A stretch of 64,000 nucleotides of DNA from Globodera rostochiensis (lineage: Eukaryota > Nematoda > Chromadorea > Rhabditida > Heteroderidae). Below are positions 13,934-25,050 of the stretch, one piece after another. The translations under genes and the position numbers were made by a program. Location: the NCBI GenBank assembly GCA_018350325.1, contig JAEVLN010000004.1, positions 2,666,001-2,730,000 of the forward strand, in the 5' to 3' direction. Each line of letters begins with the position of its first letter. The stretch's first letter is position 1. The notes below the pieces were generated by a model that saw only the letters and a program-made list of their open reading frames with translations, was not told where the DNA came from and searched no databases.

Positions 13934-15694
13934 ATGAAAAAATGTGCAACAATTCTGTTCATCACCACGTACGTCATGCATTCCATGGCCAAAACGACGC
14001 CCAAAGCGCCGCGCAATGAACTTGTGGCCTACGTAATGGCCCAATAAAGAATAAAACAAAAACGGACGGTTCAGGAAGACTGGAACTGCGGCGCCACCAG
14101 CTTCGATAAGCCCCTCTCCCATCAGATGGCCCAGGGCGACTGTCCCAAGCGAATGTGTAAGTGCCGTTAGCCAATTTTTGTGAACAAAAAGCCATTGGCA
14201 TTCTGTCAGTCGAGGCCGACCTGTGCTGCAGGGTGCACGACATGTGCTACATGGAGGAGCACAGGAGCAGGGACAACTGTGACGAGGCGTTCTGCTACTG
14301 CTTGGAAAGGACGGTGGCACAGCCGGCACGCGATGCCAATCAAACGGTTAGACTGTCGTAAATTTGAATTCATTTTTCCCAGCTTCATCTTCAAGGCGTC
14401 CGGCTGTGTCTCGGTGTCCACCAATTTCTGCGAGATCATCAAGATGTTCGGAGGCATTGCCTATTCGTCCTCCCGAGATATGATGACCCAGCAGAAGAAA
14501 GCTAAGGAAGCGCTTGAGGCCGAGGAGTCGCGAAAGGCCATGCTCCGCAGCACAACAGTAAAAACAATGCCGGAGAGCACCACCAGTTCGAGCAGTACGA
14601 GCATGGCCAGCAGCACAACGCCAACGCCATTGTTAAAGTGCGTGGCCAAAGAGCAAAAAAATAAAAAAATAATAATTATAAATTACATTTATAACCAATT
14701 TAAAGCTTTTAAGGTCTTCAACGAGTCCTTCTACACCTTCTTCAGTGCACTCAACAGCTTCACCCGCAGAAATTGGCCAATTTGTCACGCATAAACTGCC
14801 CCTCGAATGCTTTGATAACGGTAATTTTGAAATTTGCCCCAATTTCCATTCAAATTGTTCAATTATAGCGCTCTCCACCTGCACCCGACAATTGCACCAG
14901 TGCGTCTCCGAGCAGTTCGGCATGCGCAATGAGGCAAACGAACGGTTAGATCCGCCCGGTGAAGACGTTCTGCTGCTGGGCGTCCAGTTCGCCGAGTGTT
15001 CCGCACAGTTCTGCGCCTGCTCCGTGGCGGAGAGTGCGCGCGCTCGGCAGGCGAGCGTGCCGCGACGGCTGCTGGGCGGAGAGCAGTGCGCGAGGAGTTT
15101 GGGCCACATTTGCTCACAATTCCGGGACGTGCCCAACAAGCAGTCCACCGGTGAGAAATGATTCTGCAAAATCTTTAAGATTTGATTGATTATCGCCTGG
15201 AAAAGACCGTTTTTTAATTGTCAGGTCCCGCAAATGTGCACTTCTGGTCCGTCTCCGTCAATTACACGGGCTTCTCGGCGAGTTTGGGCCTCGTCGCCAC
15301 CAGCACTCTCTTCTTATCGGTTCGGTTTGAGTTAAATGGCCGGCACCAAATCAAGAATTGCCTAATTCAAGTTGTTGGTGCTCGTACTGCTTGGCCGCTT
15401 CTGCTCAAAAGCCCTCGTTCGGTCTGTCCATAAACGGCTTTACGGCCATTCTATACGCAAACATTACGATGGCGGAGATCCGCTTTATGTGGGGAATTTC
15501 AATTTAAAATTTCAATTTTTTTGACGTTCTGTTCTCGTCAGTTAGCCGTCGGCAAGGAGTCCACCGCTTCTTCCCCAACCGGAGATGGTCAACAACAGTT
15601 CCCGTCGTTTTCCTCGACTCGAACTTCCCGTGCGGAGTTGAACATGCCTTTGGTGCTGAACTCCTCCAACTCCTCGCAAGTCCATCGGATATAA
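13934..15694 (+). CDS. Single-pass membrane protein with PLA2-like cysteine domain, copy 1 (445 aa)
   Basis: Nine exons: 13934-14032, 14075-14156, 14210-14357, 14383-14637, 14714-14820, 14869-15150, 15225-15319, 15372-15488 and 15542-15694; phases close to a 446-codon frame. Order: short signal peptide, Cys domain 1 (EDWNCG, then DLCCRVHDMCY, CDEAFCYCLE, NFCEIIKMFG), a Ser/Thr/Lys linker, Cys domain 2 (ECSAQFCACS, then CARSLGHICSQF), a membrane segment (LVATSTLFLSLLVLVLLG) and a basic cytoplasmic tail. CCxxHDxCY is the hallmark of secreted phospholipase A2, whose His-Asp pair activates water with calcium; the usual second Gly of the calcium loop is not evident, so catalysis is uncertain. Domain 2 lacks the CCxxHD core. 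This copy faces a second copy (19093-16875) tail to tail. Its tail is shorter than that of copy 2. Structure is firm, function inferred. Confidence 0.82.
13974..15450 (+). repeat. Left arm of inverted duplication
   Basis: Nearly the whole PLA2-like gene, introns partly included, recurs in reverse orientation at about 17560-19058. Similarity starts abruptly inside exon 1 (GTCATGCATTCCATGGCC) and fades within the cytoplasmic-tail exon. Some introns are almost identical (14033-14074), while the intron at 14638-14713 has diverged. Confidence 0.9.
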
Positions 15695-15715
15695 ATAAAG
15701 AAACTATTTGTTTAT

Positions 15716-15860
15716 TCATTTTTTCTGTTTAAATTTATCCGGCCCCCTCAATGCCCAGGTCCGGCTGCTTTCCGGGTCCGGCAACTCCTCCAGCACGCTG
15801 TTCGACGCGTGTAAACGGCCTCTTAGCTTCCTCCATGCCGCATAATCTTTGTTTTGCAAA
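15716..15860 (-). pseudogene. Gene fragment, left member of an inverted pair
   Basis: An open minus-strand stretch encodes NSVLEELPDPESS and runs to a TGA at 15716. It matches the plus-strand piece at 16710-16809 at both DNA and protein level over about 40 bp. No start codon or upstream exon is found. Family not recognised. Confidence 0.4.
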
Positions 15861-16709
15861 ATTTGCATTTTCCTTAAAATTATGGGAAAAAAGTCATCAA
15901 ATTCTGCCACCAAAAGACCAAACAAATGCCCAAAACGCAAAGAATGATGGTTTTGCTATTCTTTTTGTCTTACAATTTCACTTAAACCATGCCCACCGTA
16001 TCCAAATGCCTTTACCATACCGTATACCACCAATTATCATTTGTTTTGAGTTGGTTATTTTCTGATCTAAATTATGCATTAAATTGCTTTTTCTTTTTTA
16101 AATTCTAATTAGGATAAGTTGTTGATTTAATTTTTGCATATGCTAATTTAATTTATTTTTATGTCTTTTTCATTTGAATTGTCTGTCATTTGTCAATTGG
16201 CAGAAAATATTATGAGTAATTAGATTTAATGAAAAAATTTTTATGTATTATTTAAAATAAATAATAAAATCAATCATTTCAATTTTAATAAATTCAACTT
16301 ATTAACCAGGACTTGACTTAGTTGATCACAAAAACAGACAAATTTTATTCAATTTCAGATATAAAAAATAATAAAATTAATTGATTTGAAGTTGCGTTGG
16401 AATAATTGGAAAACACTTCAAGCCAATATTCGTTTTTTAACCTATTAATTTTATAAATAATCATCGGGAAAGTGTAAAAATGCGCTGTTTATATATTTCA
16501 AAAACATCCGAACAATTTGGGAAAATTAAGCAATTTGTACTAACGCATAGAAAAGATTTGTAAATTTATTGAATAAATTGGGGAACGGATTTTTTGGCAA
16601 GAAAAAATCCTCAGAATTTCAATAAAAATTTAATAAAAATCCTGTCCCGAGTATAATAATAATAATTCTGGGTTATTTGGACGTTTGTGTGCATTTTGCA
16701 TCTTCCAAA

Positions 16710-16809
16710 CGTCATTCTGTTCTACGAGGAGGCGGAGGACACGTCGGACAGCGTGCTGGACGAGTTGCCGGAGCCGGCGATCAAATGCACCTGGGAGGAA
16801 TTTCTATAA
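16710..16809 (+). pseudogene. Gene fragment, right member of an inverted pair
   Basis: Encodes an acidic stretch (FYEEAEDTSDSVLDELPEP) ending CTWEEFL then a stop, followed by AATAAA-like sequence. It is a diverged inverted relative of 15716-15860. It could be a terminal exon of a lost gene; family not recognised. Confidence 0.4.
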
Positions 16810-16874
16810 AATAAAATCACAAAGCCAAAAGTTCTCAAAATTTGAATGTTACGTTATTAGCCAACAAAAATCAA

Positions 16875-19093
16875 TTAAATTTTTTCTTTTATTTTGAATG
16901 ATCTGTCTTTAGCCGCCGACATGTCCTTTCTGGAGATGAGCAATTCAAATGAGGGCTTTTCCATCTTTTTCGCAATTTTAAGGTTGGAGACCGAATTGCC
17001 CGACTTGCCCACCTGAGATGAGTTCAGCACCAGCGGCTTGTTCGACTCCGAGTGGGCCTTCTTGTGCAGTTTGCTGTTGTAATGGTTGTTTTGGGTGTGG
17101 TTGTTGGAAGGCTGATTGTGAGGGCACAACAAATGCTGCCCGTCCACCAGCGAGCTCTGTTCATCTCCAGCCACAGCAACAGCAGCAGCAGTGGTGGCAG
17201 AATTCGGACATGACACCGTCGACTCTTTGCCGGCGAGGGGCAACTACGATGAAAAAGAGTCCCAACAAACTTTTATGGCAAAACTTTTTGCGCTCTATGA
17301 AACATTTTTGGTTCTGAAATGATCAAAATTGTTCCGGTTCTGAACATGACTTGCCCCGGATTTGATCATTGAATAAATCGATCTCTGGAATTCAATTAAC
17401 TATTGTATCGTGGATGGAATGCCAAATGTTTAGTTTCCAATTCAAAAACCCACATAATGGGGGCCACCGCCATCGTGCTGCCCTCCGCTGACACTGCGCA
17501 AGGCGGTCAATGTCTCACGTCGGATGCTCGACCGAGATGTGTAGTTTTTGCGTGTCGACTGCTGGTGTTGAAGCCGTTTATGGACAGACCGAACGAGGGC
17601 TTTTGAGCAGAAGCGGCCAAGCAGTACAAGCACCAACAACTTGAATTAGGCAATTCTTGATTTGGTGCCGGCCATTTAACTCAAACCGAACCGATAAGAA
17701 GAGAGTGCTGGTGGCGACGAGGCCCAAACTCGCCGAGAAGCCGGTGTAATTGACGGAGACGGACCAGAAGTGCACATTTGCGGGACCTGACAATTAAAAA
17801 ACGGTTGCTTTTCCGGGCGATAATCAATCAAATCTTAAAGATTTTGCAGAATCATTTCTCACCGGTGGACTGCTTGCTAGGCACGTCCTGGAACTGTGAG
17901 CAAATGTGGCCCAAACTCCTCGCGCACTGCTCTCCGCCCAGCAGCCGTCGCGGCACGCTCGCCTGCCGAGCGCGCGCACCCTCCGCCGCGGAGCAGGCGC
18001 AGAACTGTGCGGAACACTCGGCGAACTGGACGCCCAGCAGCAGAACGTCTTCACCGGGCGGATCTAACCGTTCGTTTGCCTCATGGCGCATGCCGAACTG
18101 CTCGGAGACGCACTGGTGCAATTGTCGGGTGCAGGTGGACAGCGCTATAATTGAACAATTTGAATGGAAATTGGGGCAAATTTTCAAAAATTACCGTTAT
18201 CAAAGCATTCGAGGGGCAATTTATGCGTGACAAATTGGCCAATTTCTGCGGGTGAAGATGTTGAGTGCACTGAAGAAGGACTCATTGAAGACCTTAAAAG
18301 CTTTAAATTGACTTTTCCTTTTATATGAAATACTTTTTCATAAAATTATTATCATTTTTTATTCATTTTGCAATTTGGGCACTCACTTTAACAATGGTGT
18401 TGGGGTTGTGCTGCTGGCCGTGCTTGAACTGCTTGGACTAGTGGTGCTCTCCGGAATTGCTTTTGCTGTTGTGCTGCTGAGCATGGCCTTCCGCGATCGC
18501 TCCTCGGCCTCAAACGCTTCTTTCGCCTTCTTCTGCTGGGCCATCACATCTCGGGAGGACGAATAGGCAATGCCTCCGAGCAGCCTGACGATCTCGCAGA
18601 AGTTGGTGGACATCGAGGAACAGCCAGACGCCTTGAAGATGAAGCTGGGAAAAATGAATTCAAATTTTCGACAGTCTAACCGTTTGATTGGCATCGCGTG
18701 CCGGCTGTGCCACCGTCCTTTCCAAGCAGTAGCAGAACGCCTCGTCACAGTGGTCCCTGCTCCTGTGCTCCTCCATGTAGCACATGTCGTGCACCCTGCA
18801 GCACAGGTCGGCCTCGACTGACAGAATGCCAATGGCTTTTGGTTCACAAAAATTGGCTAACGGCACTTACACATTCGCTTGGGACAGTCGCCCTGGGCCA
18901 TCTGATGGGAGAGGGGCTTATCGAAGCTGGTGGCGCCGCAGTTCCAGTCTTCCTGAACCGTCCGTTTTTGTTTTATTCTTTATTGGGCCATTACGTAGGC
19001 CACAAGTTCATTGCGCAGCGCTTTGGGCGTCGTTTTGGCCATGGAATGCATGACGAGCATTATGAGGAGACAAATTTTTTGGAGGATTGCCAT
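16875..19093 (-). CDS. Single-pass membrane protein with PLA2-like cysteine domain, copy 2
   Basis: Inverted paralogue of the gene at 13934-15694 with the same exon plan (first exon 19093-18995, last exon 17243-16875). The DLCCRVHDMCY core, both cysteine domains and the membrane segment are intact and almost identical to copy 1. Two parts differ: the first 14-15 residues (MAILQKICLLIMLV here, a better signal peptide) and the cytoplasmic tail. Here the tail is longer, with a Ser/Thr/Arg segment before HDGGGPHY and a last exon rich in Asn, His, Lys and Ser. A TATA-like element (TTTTATAATC near 19123) lies about 30-40 bp before the ATG. No frameshift or internal stop is seen, so both copies appear usable. 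Function is inferred from the PLA2-like motif only. Confidence 0.82.
17560..19058 (-). repeat. Right arm of inverted duplication
   Basis: Reverse-complement counterpart of 13974-15450. The arm ends inside exon 1, so sequence upstream of that point, including the start codons, is unrelated between the two copies. Confidence 0.9.
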
Positions 19094-19969
19094 ATCAAAT
19101 GATTTTTGTTGCTGTTAGTGATTATAAAAGTGTCCGGATGATTGGGTTGTTGGGTTCGGGAGACCGGCGACCACGTGGCGTATTGGTCAGCAAAAATTGC
19201 CAAGTTTTTCTGTGTTTGAAAAATGGGAGGAAATAAAATAAATCTTAAAAATTATTCAGGGAAATTGCTGCATTAATAAAATATTTATATCTTCATGTAA
19301 CTGTCCGTCCGTCCGTTCGATCATTGCGTTTGGATCGGCGGAAAGATTAAATCTTTGACTACGCTTTAGTGCCTATCCTTGGGAAACGGAGGCGCTGTGA
19401 TCAAAACCCTCGAGGGGATTTTATTAAAAACTTTGCCGACGGCAATATCCGGCGCCAGAAGGTCCCCACGCCCCCCCCCCCACTTAGAAATTCACGTGAT
19501 CCGCGGTTGGTTGAGTGCATATGTAAAGAAAAGTGTTACACATTGACCATGAGACTAAAGATTCTTTTGCTGGGTAAAATATGTTTTTTAAATGAAAGTG
19601 TAAAAAACAAAATTTCAGAGATTTTTTGTTTAGACAATTTTATAGAAAAATAAAAAATTGCAACTTAAAGACGAATTAATTGGCCGCATTTGAAGCCTCC
19701 CCTCCATTAATGTCAAAACTGCCAGCGAATGTTTGTCGTCCGACTTAAATTTCGCTTCTCCGCCCACTTTTTCCCGCATTTTCTGAAGCCGACGACGTCA
19801 AGCCGTTGCTGCTGCTGCTGCCGCTGCTGTCACGTGTGGGCCGGGCCGTTTTTTGTTTGTTCGAATTTTATGACAGCCGGCGGCCGGTGGAAATGCCTTT
19901 TTCTGACAGCCGCCGCGAGGGATGTGCCCGGCCGGCCAAAGGACGGCACTTGGCCATTTGACAGGCCGC

Positions 19970-20135
19970 CGCCGTCCGTCCGTAATGATGGCCAAGCTTC
20001 TGACAAGCCGCCGTCCGTCCGTCCGTAATGATGGCCAAGCTTCTGACAAGCCGCCGTCCGTCCGTCCGTAATGATGGCCAAGCTTCTGACAAGCCGCCGT
20101 CCGTCCGTAATGATGGCCAAGCTTCTGACAGCCGT
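19970..20135. repeat. 43-bp tandem repeat, about 4 copies
   Basis: Unit AATGATGGCCAAGCTTCTGA followed by CAAGCCGCCGTCC and two or three GTCC units. It recurs at about 19984, 20027, 20071 and 20109, with copy length varying by the number of GTCC units. Confidence 0.9.
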
Positions 20136-21883
20136 CGGCGCCGTTGTGCTTTGATGTGCTGACAGCCGTTGGGAAAGCTCGAAAGGCTGCCACCTGCCGC
20201 TGTCACGTGTGCGTGCGGGCGCCGGCCGAATTTTTTGCGGTTTCACAACGGGCGGCGTGCATAAAACATTTGGCCACACGGGCGGATTTTAAATTGGCAA
20301 AACAACAAATGATTTTGAGGGGCTGGGCCAAGCCGATCTGAAAGCTCTTGAACTTAAATTGGACAAAAGGCGAAGAAGCATGACGTCATTCCTTTCTTTC
20401 GCCTCCGCTTTTTGGTCACCACGTGACAAAAGTGAAGCAAAATGTTTTTTTGAAGCGATTAAGCCTTAAGAATGAATATTTGGCGGCCCTTTTATCGCCA
20501 CATAAAAGCCCAAAGCATTTAGAAAATTGCTCAAAACGTTTTCAAAGCATTTGGGAAAGCAAAATAATTTTCCGTTTGTTTGGTAAAATTATGACAATTA
20601 AAAACATTCAAATTATGAAATTCCCAAAGCTAAAATTTTGATCAAATTTATTTATTGACATATTTAAAGGTTTTATATTGTCTGCCCTTTTTGATTTAAT
20701 TTCCCGGGTGAAGAAAATAAATGGCACTTTTTGTTTTAATGCCAAATTTAAAAAACTTGCGGCTGTCGCAAAATTTTAGTCATTTTTATTTCAACAATAA
20801 GGCAATTGCTCAAAATTTACGGGGGCACGTGTTGGCTTTGACCAAAAGTGTTTGGTGACAGCTCCCCCCCCCCCCCCCCCCCCCGCCCCCGCCGACTGAC
20901 GCTAAAATTATTGCTAAGGCATCCAGGCGGAATTATTATTATTTTTGACGAGATGTAATCAACGCTAATTCGTGCATTATTTCAATTGTTTTTGAAATTT
21001 TTAAACAATTTTGACAATAAGCAAAAAAATTTAAACATTTGTTCAAATTAGTGTGGGGGTCGAGACCAGAATCGGTCGGGAAATTCCCGATATTTTGAAT
21101 GCCGGTCTCGGTTTGGCCAATCCCGGTCCCGAAACCAGGATCCCGATGCAAATCCTGATCGGAAAAATACACCCTAAAACGGGGTTTGATCTCGGTCACT
21201 ACCGGAGCCGTTTTTCTCAAAATGCCGGTTCTCATATACTGGTTGGTTGTGATCAAATTAGCTTTTTGCTTATGCATTGTCAAAAGCTCATTGCAAAAGT
21301 AGGGAACAGTGATCGAAGAATTAGTGATCAACTGAGAACCAAGAATATGAATCAAAAATTGAGAGATTATTCATAATCTGTCAATCCGACCGATTCGAAT
21401 GATCCAATCGGCCGGGTATTTAGTTGAGAAAGGATTGATCATTTTCATAAAACCCGAGCACGGAAAGAAAGAAAGAGAAAAAGAAACATTGGCCCAATTC
21501 CAATCAATGTCCAATAAATAAATGTCCAATCCATCCAAATCATAAACAAAACCAAAATCACAGATTAATTGGCGGCTGATTGAATAATTTGTGTGTGTAA
21601 TTCGATTAGCCAACCATTCGTCGGATCACCCTTTTGCCGTTAAATCTGTCAGATCAAATCGAATTGAATTGAATTGAATTGAATTGAAGCGTTGATCATT
21701 GTTTGGCGCCTCTTTGCTCTTGATCGTTGTTTTCATTGGGAATAATAATAGTAAATAAAAGTACAAAATGGTGGGGTAAACGAAGTGATCTTTTATTTAG
21801 GTCCATTGATCGGGCTGTAGAAAATTTATCGGGCCCAATCCAATCAGTTTTCGGTCAGCCTTAGGGCTGGGCCAAGTTCTAAT

Positions 21884-21983
21884 TAGGGTTGGTCCCCGAC
21901 CCCTCGGGGGCAAGAAAAGTCGGGGTCGGGGACGAAAACCCCGATTAAAAAAAGTCGGGGTTCGGGGACGGGGACCAACCCTA
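21884..21983. mobile_element. 100-bp hAT-type MITE with 8-bp target duplication
   Basis: Perfect 15-bp terminal inverted repeats (TAGGGTTGGTCCCCG at 21884, its complement ending at 21983) are flanked by an exact 8-bp direct repeat GTTCTAAT (21876-21883 and 21984-21991). An 8-bp duplication and TAGGG/CAGGG-type ends are the signature of the hAT superfamily. The interior is a GC-rich hairpin with no coding capacity, so it is non-autonomous. Confidence 0.9.
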
Positions 21984-22267
21984 GTTCTAATCATGCCGAA
22001 ATGGAACTAAATTAAATAAAAATTTTGAATTCAAAATCTCCAGTCCAAATCGCATGCGAATCGACCGTTAATTATAATACTGGCAAAAAAAAATATCCAA
22101 ATTAGCATCAAGCTTTCAGAAGCAACTGTTTCGAGATTCCAATTAAAATTTAGACGAAAGTCGTCGGGAATGGACATTGGATTGCAAGATGGTTGGTCTG
22201 TAATGAATTTTTATTCATTAGCAAAAACGAAAAGCAGCCCAACTTTGGCACAAAGGCGCTGTGCGAC

Positions 22268-22472
22268 CCGCTTCCGGTCTGAATCCCCTCAACATCTTAG
22301 GGCTAATTTGTAAGCCTAAGCTTGGTCTAAGCTAAGCTTAAGCTTAGGCTAGCTTAGGCTTAGCCTAAGCCTAACGAACCCCAAGCCAGGGTGGATTAGG
22401 CCTAAGTTAGGCTTAATCTTAGCTTCAGTACGGGACTGAATCTGCCATCGTGGGGGGATTCAGACCCGTAGC
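22268..22472. mobile_element. Inverted-repeat element with TTAGGC-like core
   Basis: GGTCTGAATCCCC near 22271 and its complement GGGGGATTCAGACC near 22454 bracket about 180 bp made largely of TTAGGC/GCCTAA and AAGCTTAGGC permutations on both strands. No target-site duplication was found. It may be a MITE or a scrambled telomere-like repeat. Confidence 0.55.
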
Positions 22473-22887
22473 TGTGGGAGCATTCAACTCGCAAAACCCC
22501 CCGGCGGGTGTTAAAAGCGCCCCTAAAATTTGACTTTTCTTAAAGAAAAAATCATTCCCAAAATATTTTCTTTTACAAAAAATGAAAGCATCCTGACCGA
22601 ACCGATCGGATTTTGCAACTCTGCGGAAGACATAAGCAAATTATTGTTATATATTTTATAAATTTTAAGCAGAAATTGGCTGATTTAATGCCTATTTGGG
22701 ATTTTCAATGCATCATTTTTTGTTATTTTATTTTATTTATCCAAAAAGCGGTTAAAAATGCACATATTTAACGGATTGCAGACAAAAAAGCAAACAAATT
22801 TAAATAAAATGATATTTTGCATTAATTAAAGGACAATTTTTCAAAATATTGTAAAAAGATAAAATTTATTCGGCGCCGATCGATCAG

Positions 22888-23016
22888 AAACCGCCAGCCA
22901 TTTTATTTTGGTCGTTGGCTCTCCTCAACGCCGCTATTGGCCATTTCCTGCTGATGGCATTTTTTGTTTGCAATTTGCACGGTGCACGAAATTTCAGCGA
23001 CGGGCTGTTTTTGTGA
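22888..23016 (+). CDS. Possible terminal exon with one membrane segment
   Basis: After a CGATCAG acceptor-like site, 42 codons encode a strongly hydrophobic stretch (LFWSLALLNAAIGHFLLMAF) and end at TGA 23014-23016, followed within about 20 bp by AAATAAAATAAA. No upstream exon or start codon was identified and no family is recognised. It may be a relic. Confidence 0.25.
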   Translation, partial: KPPAILFWSLALLNAAIGHFLLMAFFVCNLHGARNFSDGLFL

Positions 23017-24799
23017 AGGGTTAAATAAAATAAAATAAATTAATTAAAAATGAAAACAAAATTCATTTATGATGCACACCAAAAATGTTCATATTTTCAA
23101 TAGTTTATGCTTAAAATGAATTTATTTGGTGTCCATGGAAATCCAAAAGCTTTCTAATGCCACTTTTGTATACCAGATCAACGGCATTTTGGGGTTTGGT
23201 TCTGTTTGCCGCCGGCTGTGTTCCATCCGATGAGTTCATAATGCCAAAAATTGTAAATTTTGAAATATTTAAAATTCTAAATGAAACAAAATGAGCGCCT
23301 AATTTATCGAAGAATTGGAGCAGTTGCCTTGGCTAAGCTTGTGATCCTCCTATTTAACTCATCACGACCAGAATTAGACACAAAGAAACAGGTGTCCCCG
23401 GCACAAATCGATAAAAACAAATTTTTGATCACTTATTATTATCGACAGGAAAAGGTTTTTTGGACTGAAAACCTCAAAATGGTCTTAAATAGTCAACGGG
23501 CACCGTTTTATTTTTTATTTAAATTTGGTTGCTGATTTAACCCGGTTTATTTTTTCTTAATGATTCTTAACCGGCCGCGTAACCGGGTTATGGATTTATT
23601 TATTCCATAAAATAAATTTAATTCAAAATAAAACAACCAAAATCAAAATTTCATTACATTTTTAGTTTAAAGAATTCATAAAATGTTAAAATTAATTTTA
23701 AATCATCTCAAATTATTTCAACATATTTTAAATTAGGTATTTGATTTTTAAAAATTTTTAATAAAAATTGAATAATTTTTAATAAAAATTGAATGGAGGA
23801 AAGGGAATAAACCCTTAACTTAACACCGGTTAAAGACGAGCAAGCCGGTTAAACTTGGGCGTTAACCCGGCTTAAATAAACCCGTGACGGGTTCGGATAA
23901 TCGGCTTGGGGCCGGGCGGACATTTTTGGTTTTTACTATTTTAATGTCAAATTTATTGAACACAAAAAATGGAAAGTGAAATTGACACATGAAGAGCAAG
24001 CCGTACAAAATGAACGAATGCTGCAGCGAAGACTGCCGCTGGCAATAAAAATGCATTTTTTTAAATTTATTTAAATCTTTTTTTATTCGACATTTTTATT
24101 TCTTTCCCAAAAGAATTTTTGCAAAACTTATACAATAGTTTGATTTTGTTTCGTCAGAATGCGTCTCTCGCTTTTTTTGTGCTTCCATTCATTTGGAGGT
24201 GTCATTTTTGTAGTCTCCGCTAAACTTTCGACCTTCCCTCACAAAACAGTCCCCCCCCCCGCCTTCGTAAAATGGGCCACCGCAATTTGCTCGGACGGTT
24301 TCCACCCCCCCCCCCCCCCCTCCCATTGTAAAAAAGGCTAATTTTGGAACAAAATGAACATTAAACACAATTTTTAGTTTCTGCTTTTTCAACGAATTCC
24401 AGTCAATGGCGGTTGCATATCAATAGCGATGTTCGAGAGTCTTGACTCGAGAAATTTATGCAACGAATGAAACCCTATCAATTCAGCATACATAAAGAGT
24501 ATTAATTGCAGCACATTCTGCTTAAAATAGTCACGCGACTTTCACGTGATTGCCTGCGACCTTTAATGATTCCATGTGACTTTATCAGAACAAAGTCCAT
24601 CTTTTCGGCGCCATCCATCGTCGATTCATCAAACATTGGAAGGCTTTTTGCTCATTAACACTGACACAAAACGCACATTGTGTAAAGCAAAGCAAAAGAT
24701 TGCGGGGGGAAGGGGGGGCAGCAGCAGAAGGAGGTTTCTGCTGCCCCACCCCCGCCGCCATAACTCATAATTGCCCACCCATCCATCATCTGATGCCAC

Positions 24800-25050
24800 A
24801 CTCTCTCGGCACCCTCTCTCCCTCTGCACACTCTCTGCAACACACCAACTCTCTCGGCACCCTCACTCCCTCTGCACACTCTCTGCAACACACCAACTCT
24901 CTCGGCACCCTCTCTCCCTCTGCACACTCTCTGCAACACACCAACTCTCTCGGCACCCTCTCTCTCTCTCTGCACACTCTCTGCAACACACCAACTCTCT
25001 CGGCACCCTCTCTCCCTCTGCACACTCTCTGCAACACACCAACTCTCTCG
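24800..25050. repeat. 48-bp CT-rich tandem repeat, about 5 copies
   Basis: Unit CTCTCTCGGCACCCTCTCTC plus 28 more bases, starting near 24801 with the next copy at 24849. Copies are nearly identical apart from small CT length changes. An 18-base C run follows at 25079. Confidence 0.9.

Larger units (their letters stand above)
15695..16874. other. Spacer at the centre of the inverted duplication
   Basis: AT-rich spacer between the convergent copies. Near each edge sits a short, related coding-like piece pointing inward: minus strand at about 15850-15716 (contains SVLEELPDP) and plus strand at about 16710-16809 (contains SVLDELPEP, ending CTWEEFL then stop). They look like remnants or terminal exons of another gene carried in the duplication. 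The 16000-16680 core is plain AT-rich DNA. Confidence 0.6.
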
